DNA of 64,000 bases from Pseudomonas extremaustralis (GTDB lineage: Bacteria; Pseudomonadota; Gammaproteobacteria; Pseudomonadales; Pseudomonadaceae). Each line of letters begins with the position of its first letter. Positions within the stretch are counted from its first letter, which is position 1. The DNA lies in assembly GCF_900102035.1 (NCBI RefSeq), contig NZ_LT629689.1, positions 6,420,501 through 6,484,500 on the forward strand, written 5' to 3'. The position numbers were made by a program, and so were the translations under genes. Positions 59,980 to 64,000 of the stretch are shown piece after piece. The notes beneath the pieces are model-generated. The model did not search any database, was not told the origin of the DNA, and worked only from the letters and a program-made list of their open reading frames with translations.

Positions 59980-61172
59980 GTGTTGCGTGCTTCGCGGGCC
60001 TTGGGGGCTTGTCGGTAGAGGTACACACTCAGCAGCAAACCGCCGCACGCGGCGAGGGCGGCGAACAGGAAGATCGACGCGAAGCCGAAACCTGCGGCGA
60101 CAGCCCCGGCCAGCGGGCCGGTGATGCCCAGCGACAGGTCGATGAACAGCGAATACGCCCCCACCGCCGCCCCCCGGCTGGACGCCGGCACCAGGTTGAC
60201 TGCCTCCACCCCCAGGGCCGGAAACACCAGGGAAAAGCCGAACCCGCTCAAGGCCGCGCCCGCCAGCGCCCAGTTGGCATCCGCTGCCAGCCACAGCAAT
60301 AGCAGGCCGAGGACTTCCACCGACAGGCAGGCGATCGCCACCCGAAAGCCGCCAATCCGGTTGATCAAATTGCCAAACAACAGGCGCGCGCCGATGAAGC
60401 TGGCGCCGAACAGGCTGAGGGCCCAGACCGCGTTATCCCAATGCTGGGTGGTGTAATACAGCGTAATAAAGGTCGCGATGGTGCCAAAACCGATGGAGCC
60501 CAACGCCAGCGCCAAACCGTGGGGCAAGACCCGGCCCAGCACATTCATGAAGGGCAGGCGCACGCCGGCCACGATGGGCGCGGGTTCCTTGCGCCAGGCC
60601 AGGGCCACCCCCACAACGGCCAGCAGAATGATGCTGACGCCCATGCTCCACAGCCCCAAGTGGCTCACCAGCAGCACCCCCAGCGGTGCCCCGACGGCCA
60701 GCGCGCCATAGCTTGCAATGCCGTTCCAGGAAATGACTTTGGCGGTGTTGGCCGCGCCCACTCGGCCAATGCCCCAGCCAATCGCACCCGACCCCACCAG
60801 GCTTTCAGCGCTGCCCAGCACCAGGCGGCCGATCAGCAGGCTGCCCAGGCTCACGGCCGGCAGGCTGGAAAACCAGGCCGCGAATAGCATGAAGACACCG
60901 CTGAGGCCGCAGCCCACCAGGCCGATCAGCACGGCGCGCTTGCTGCCCAGGTTATCGATGATGCGCCCTGCGTATGGGCGGCTCAGCAGGGTGGCCAGGT
61001 ATTGCACGCTGATCACCAGCCCGGCGATCACCGCGCCAAAGCCCAGCTCACTGTGGACATAGCCCGGCAACACGGCCAGGGGAATGCCGATATTCAGGTA
61101 GCCGATAAAGGTGAACAACACGATGGAAACAACTTGCAGCGTGACCGCTAGGGGGCGCTGGGTATCTGGCAT
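59976..61172 (-). CDS. Major facilitator superfamily transporter
   Basis: The 398-residue protein has about twelve membrane helices and motif-A-like segments ([20 protein letters not shown] near residue 65). It resembles the YfcJ/YhhS-type efflux carriers of unclear substrate. Helix 5 has [14 protein letters not shown]. It is a single gene converging on arfB. Confidence 0.88.
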   Translation of the reverse strand: MPDTQRPLAVTLQVVSIVLFTFIGYLNIGIPLAVLPGYVHSELGFGAVIAGLVISVQYLATLLSRPYAGRIIDNLGSKRAVLIGLVGCGLSGVFMLFAAWFSSLPAVSLGSLLIGRLVLGSAESLVGSGAIGWGIGRVGAANTAKVISWNGIASYGALAVGAPLGVLLVSHLGLWSMGVSIILLAVVGVALAWRKEPAPIVAGVRLPFMNVLGRVLPHGLALALGSIGFGTIATFITLYYTTQHWDNAVWALSLFGASFIGARLLFGNLINRIGGFRVAIACLSVEVLGLLLLWLAADANWALAGAALSGFGFSLVFPALGVEAVNLVPASSRGAAVGAYSLFIDLSLGITGPLAGAVAAGFGFASIFLFAALAACGGLLLSVYLYRQAPKAREARNT

Positions 61173-61276
61173 GGGAGAGGTCCACTGTCGCAGCAGGTAA
61201 AGATAGGCTGCTAATGATACCGGGGCTTTGATCGGTTCAGGGGGGTAAAACGCAAAAACCTCGGCTCAGAAAGCCC

Positions 61277-61459
61277 TCAAGCTTGGGCAGGGTTCAGCAA
61301 TTGTGTGGTGACCAGGGCGGCGAGTGCATTTTCCTGGGTGCCGAAGCGCTTGAGCAGCTTGGCTTGTTTGTCCGCACTGAGGCGGTTCCAGACTTCGACC
61401 ATCTGCAGCGCAGCCTCGAGCACGGCAGTGTCCGGAGTGTCGGGGAGGGTATCGGTCAT
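61277..61459 (-). CDS. Small hypothetical protein, 60 residues
   Basis: MTDTLPDTPDTAVLEAALQM begins a mostly helical soluble protein that continues VEVWNRLSADKQAKLLKRFG and has no cysteine. I recognise no domain. The start has an AGGAG-like site (reading GGGATACCTGCC). It lies in a group of small leftward genes. Confidence 0.55.
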   Translation of the reverse strand: MTDTLPDTPDTAVLEAALQMVEVWNRLSADKQAKLLKRFGTQENALAALVTTQLLNPAQA

Positions 61460-61533
61460 GGCAGGTATCCCGGGTAATTCAGGCGGTGTGGAAAGCGCTC
61501 AAAGACGCGCTTTCCACACGGTCTGGTACGGCG

Positions 61534-61662
61534 TCAGCCCTGGCGTTTGCCGTCGACTGGTTTTGCTTCTTTGGCCTTGGGTTGCTTGTCGCTGGCCTGT
61601 TGCGGTGTTGGCTGCTCGGTTGGGTGCAGGCTTGGGAAGGGGAGATTAGGTATCTCGTGCAT
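61534..61662 (-). CDS. Very small Pro/Gln/Lys-rich hypothetical protein, 42 residues
   Basis: Reading leftward from the ATG at 61662, the product is MHEIPNLPFPSLHPTEQPTP, followed by QQASDKQPKAKEAKPVDG and a basic end. It is preceded by GAGGAGCGACGACG, a strong ribosome-binding site. The product is disordered in composition and of unknown function, which makes it easy to miss in length-filtered annotation. Confidence 0.55.
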   Translation of the reverse strand: MHEIPNLPFPSLHPTEQPTPQQASDKQPKAKEAKPVDGKRQG

Positions 61663-61823
61663 CGTCGTCGCTCCTCGCAAAGTCTGTTTTTTTCAATCGC
61701 AGGTGATTCCGCGCTCTCAAAAAGCTTTCGCAGGATACAGCACTGCAAATGACAAAAAGATTTTTATGTCGATGGATGTGTGACCTTTTATCGCTCAGAC
61801 GCAAGTGACGAGAGGTCACACCT

Positions 61824-62135
61824 CTAGAAGGGTACCTTGCCCAGAATCATGTCGCGGTACATCACAAAATCCCCCAACAGGCTGTACAGCGGATGCTGGA
61901 AGGTCGCCGGGCGGTTCTTTTCGAAAACGAAGTGGCCGATCCAAGCGAAACCGTAACCGGCGATGGGTAGGGTCAGCAGCAGTCCCAGGGAGCCTTTGCC
62001 TATCGCGTAGGCCAAAAGGCCGATCACCAGCGTGGTGCCGATAAAGTGCAGGCGCCGGCAGGTACTGTTGGCGTGCTCGCTCAGGTAGTAGGGGTAAAAC
62101 TCGGAAAAGCTGTTGAATTGCTTGACGTTTTCCAC
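61824..62135 (-). CDS. Mpo1/DUF962-like membrane protein
   Basis: The 103-residue protein resembles DUF962/Mpo1: EFYPYYLSEHANSTCRRLHFIG holds the conserved His pattern, then GYGFAWIGHFVFEKNRPATFQHP and LLGDFVMYRDMILGK. Two hydrophobic helices lie near residues 33-62. Yeast Mpo1 is an iron-dependent dioxygenase acting on 2-hydroxy fatty acids, so that activity is inferred at best. It is the last core gene before the integrated element. Confidence 0.8.
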   Translation of the reverse strand: MENVKQFNSFSEFYPYYLSEHANSTCRRLHFIGTTLVIGLLAYAIGKGSLGLLLTLPIAGYGFAWIGHFVFEKNRPATFQHPLYSLLGDFVMYRDMILGKVPF

Positions 62136-62205
62136 GATGGCGAGCCCTTTGTTGTTATGCCGCCGGACAGATGTTCGGCGGGGAGCTTATTTGAGTCTAG
62201 AGTGA

Positions 62206-63447
62206 TCAGTGGTAACAGCCAGTGACAATAGATGCCACTTTAGTATCCTTGGTCGCAGTCTCGTAAATTGCGGCCTGTAGAGGTGATGTTGTCATAACCT
62301 TGGCATTAGCTCCGAAAAGAGCCTCTGCCTTGCTGCCTGCCCCAGTGTCCGCCGACGGCATCCAGCGACCATAAATCCTTGCGATCATGGTCCAATCTTT
62401 GTGCCCCATCTGACTCGCCACCCACATCGGATGCTCTCCGGCAGAAAGCATCATTGATGCGTAGGTATGGCGAGTTTGGTACGGCCTACGGTAGCGCACG
62501 CCTGACTTCTTCATAGCGGGAAGCCAAAGCAGCTTTCTAATGCGCCCAGACTCTTCCCATGGCTCGCCACTATGCGGGTTCAAAAATATCCTTCCCCCAG
62601 CCAAAAATGTCAGAGCCTTCTGCTGCGTAAGAGCATCCAGGGCAGGCTTCAACAATTTCACCGTCCGACGGCCGCTCGCTGTTTTCGGTGTCTCTGGCGA
62701 ATTCGCTGCTCGCGTTTTGGCGCGAACAATGCGAACCGATCCGCCAATCCAATCTACATCCCCCCACTCCAAGGCAATAAGCTCGCTCGGGCGAAGGCCC
62801 GTCCAGAACGAGAAGATCATCTGTGCGCGCTGATCCCGTGGTGTCGCAGCCAGAAGGGCTTCCTGCTCTTCGACGGTGAACGGATCGACATCATCGTCCT
62901 CCTTTAGCTCTTCCCGGTTCTTGTAGTTCCACCCGACCATCGGGTTGATCTCCAAGATCTCGTCTTCTACCGCATCATCAAGAGACGACCGCAAGCAGCT
63001 CTGCAGGTTGGTTATCGTCTTGTTGCCAACCTTGTACTGCGAGAGCCGGTCCCTGATGTGCTTTCGGGAAAGCTCTCCCAATGAAAGGTGGCCGAACATC
63101 GGGATCAACCGCCCGGCGATCATCTCCCGGTAATGCTCGGCGGTGCTGGATTTGAGCTGAGCCTTTTTCTTGTCTAGCCACTCAATCAGGTACACGCCCA
63201 GATTCTGCCGATCCTCCGGCGTTTTGAAAGCCATGGCCTTCTTTGAATTTGGGAATGTCTTGGCGTAATCAAATGTGCCGCCGAGGATGGCGTGCTCAAT
63301 TGCGGCCTTATGCAGCTCAGCCTTTTTCAGGTTAGCGGCGGTGGGCTTGAGCTGGACCCTCTCCCGGCACCGGACGCCCTGGTATTGGAATGTGATCTCG
63401 ATACTACTTGCAGACGCGGCGCGGACGCCTCCCCCATCTCTACCCAT
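62206..63447 (-). CDS. Phage-type tyrosine recombinase (integrase)
   Basis: The 413-residue recombinase has an N-terminal arm and core-binding region to about residue 190. The catalytic domain follows with Arg in FWTGLRPSELIALEW, then PYQTRHTYASMML (box II Arg, with Tyr in place of the usual first His) and MGHKDWTMIARIYGRW containing the nucleophile Tyr near 370. It would integrate and excise the element. It overlaps the excisionase-like gene by 121 bases. A start with homology to other integrases (MGRDGGGVRAAS) supports this ATG. Confidence 0.88.
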   Translation of the reverse strand: MGRDGGGVRAASASSIEITFQYQGVRCRERVQLKPTAANLKKAELHKAAIEHAILGGTFDYAKTFPNSKKAMAFKTPEDRQNLGVYLIEWLDKKKAQLKSSTAEHYREMIAGRLIPMFGHLSLGELSRKHIRDRLSQYKVGNKTITNLQSCLRSSLDDAVEDEILEINPMVGWNYKNREELKEDDDVDPFTVEEQEALLAATPRDQRAQMIFSFWTGLRPSELIALEWGDVDWIGGSVRIVRAKTRAANSPETPKTASGRRTVKLLKPALDALTQQKALTFLAGGRIFLNPHSGEPWEESGRIRKLLWLPAMKKSGVRYRRPYQTRHTYASMMLSAGEHPMWVASQMGHKDWTMIARIYGRWMPSADTGAGSKAEALFGANAKVMTTSPLQAAIYETATKDTKVASIVTGCYH

Positions 63448-63614
63448 GAGTAATACCCCTCAACATCTATAAGTACCCGGCCGTCTGGAGCTTTCTTCCA
63501 GACGGCGTGCTTCGGCCAAATGCCGTCGCGAATTTTGGTGCGGATGGCATCTGGTGTATAGCCAGACTCTCGCGAGAATTGCTCGACGGTCTTGTATCTG
63601 ACTGGCCCGCTCAT
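63327..63614 (-). CDS. Excisionase-like protein
   Basis: The 95-residue product has MSGPVRYKTVEQFSRESGYT, then IRTKIRDGIWPKHAVWKKAP and a Ser/Pro tail. The helix-turn-helix wing (YTPDAIRTKIRDG) and DGRVLIDVEGYYSWV resemble small phage excisionases. It would bend DNA and direct the integrase to excise. Its 3' 121 bases overlap the integrase start in another frame, so the tail may be shaped by that overlap. Confidence 0.72.
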   Translation of the reverse strand: MSGPVRYKTVEQFSRESGYTPDAIRTKIRDGIWPKHAVWKKAPDGRVLIDVEGYYSWVEMGEASAPRLQVVSRSHSNTRASGAGRGSSSSPPPLT

Positions 63615-63701
63615 AGCTCTCCTCCACGGCCCATTCCGGGCCGCGCTGAATTAATGGTCATTTGGTGTCCTTGCCGCGCTGGGCGGCAGAAGGTGGGTAA
63701 G

Positions 63702-64000
63702 TTATGCGGAGTAGGCGGTGAGAATCACTACCGAGACGCTGGTTCCAGAAAACTCATTGCTGTAGATCTGCGTCCACTCATGGGTGAGCCCTGGGAGCAA
63801 TTCCTTTCCTTTTGCGCTGGCTGGCAGCACCGCAACCAATCGCCCGCCGAGCTTTAGCATCGATGAGGCATGCTCAAGGTGAGCCTGCCAGCGGCCCTCG
63901 CTGAACGGAGGATTCATGACGATACGGTCGTATTTGCCTGTGACATTCCACTGTAAGAAGTCGGCACACTCGACATGGTGACCTTTGGCCCTGAGCACTT
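63702..64000 (-). CDS. DNA N-6-adenine methyltransferase, partial (N-terminus outside window)
   Basis: The visible 99 residues end at 63702. They have the NPPF motif IV in KYDRIVMNPPFSEGR and the surrounding CADFLQWNVTG, typical of N6-adenine methylases. The gene continues past the right edge. It belongs to the integrated element and could protect it or modify target sites. Confidence 0.75.
   Translation of the reverse strand, partial: VLRAKGHHVECADFLQWNVTGKYDRIVMNPPFSEGRWQAHLEHASSMLKLGGRLVAVLPASAKGKELLPGLTHEWTQIYSNEFSGTSVSVVILTAYSA

Noticed and set aside
62136-62205. tRNA or other att gene at the element edge
   Set aside because: No cloverleaf or known RNA is seen; the att site cannot be fixed without the right end.

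Overview
The window looks like a chromosomal segment of a Pseudomonas of the P. fluorescens type. The gene order aspS, yebC/pmpR, ruvCAB, ybgC-tolQRAB-pal-cpoB, queE-queC, tRNA-Lys is the one I know from Pseudomonas chromosomes. Other pointers are OprD-family porins, an arcDABC deiminase operon, a GcsR-controlled glycine-cleavage operon, and scattered palindromic REP elements built on a GTGGGAGGGGGC core. No database search was possible; identities rest on motifs, lengths and synteny.

Layout. 1-7.3 kb: a cut 2-dehydropantoate reductase, yajQ, a MscS channel, an OprD porin, a HIT protein, slyX, a membrane protein with a cold-shock domain, a Dps-like ferritin, a ribbon-helix-helix protein and an FmdB zinc ribbon. 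7.3-19.6 kb: the housekeeping core (aspS, yebC, ruvCAB, Tol-Pal, queEC, tRNA-Lys). 19.7-24 kb: a second OprD porin, a decayed PAS-domain gene and an unrecognised 523-residue protein. 24-32.3 kb: nadA, an RDD membrane protein, a cold-shock protein, then the leftward operon gcvH-gcvP-sdaA-gcvT. 32.3-38.9 kb: a regulatory region with a sigma-54 promoter and three GcsR-like operators, a 1560-residue DUF6543/dermonecrotic-toxin-like gene, and gcsR. 39-46 kb: arcDABC plus a DUF5064 gene and a divergent second arcD. 46-51.7 kb: a class III CoA-transferase, a Cpx-like two-component system with a Spy/CpxP-like protein, yciI and yciB. 51.8-58.5 kb: RNase AM/PHP gene, yciO, scpA-scpB, rluB and an aromatic amino-acid permease preceded by a short Tyr/Trp-containing leader ORF. 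58.6-62.1 kb: a DUF7683 immunity-like gene with a colicin-E3-type nuclease remnant, cytochrome c, arfB, an MFS transporter, two very small genes and an Mpo1-like protein. 62.2 kb to the end: integrase, excisionase and DNA methylase, the left edge of an integrated element that continues beyond the window.

How the parts work together. The Tol-Pal cluster maintains the envelope during division. The gcv/sda operon degrades glycine through one-carbon units and converts serine to pyruvate, under GcsR and sigma-54. The arc operon yields ATP from arginine. The Cpx-like system probably senses envelope stress through its Spy-like neighbour.

Most notable: (1) the giant toxin-like gene between gcvH and gcsR, whose promoter side carries the GcsR operators; (2) the orphan E3-type nuclease with a substituted active-site His and no usable start, beside an apparently intact immunity gene; (3) the putative leader peptide before the aromatic permease; (4) the paired divergent arcD genes.
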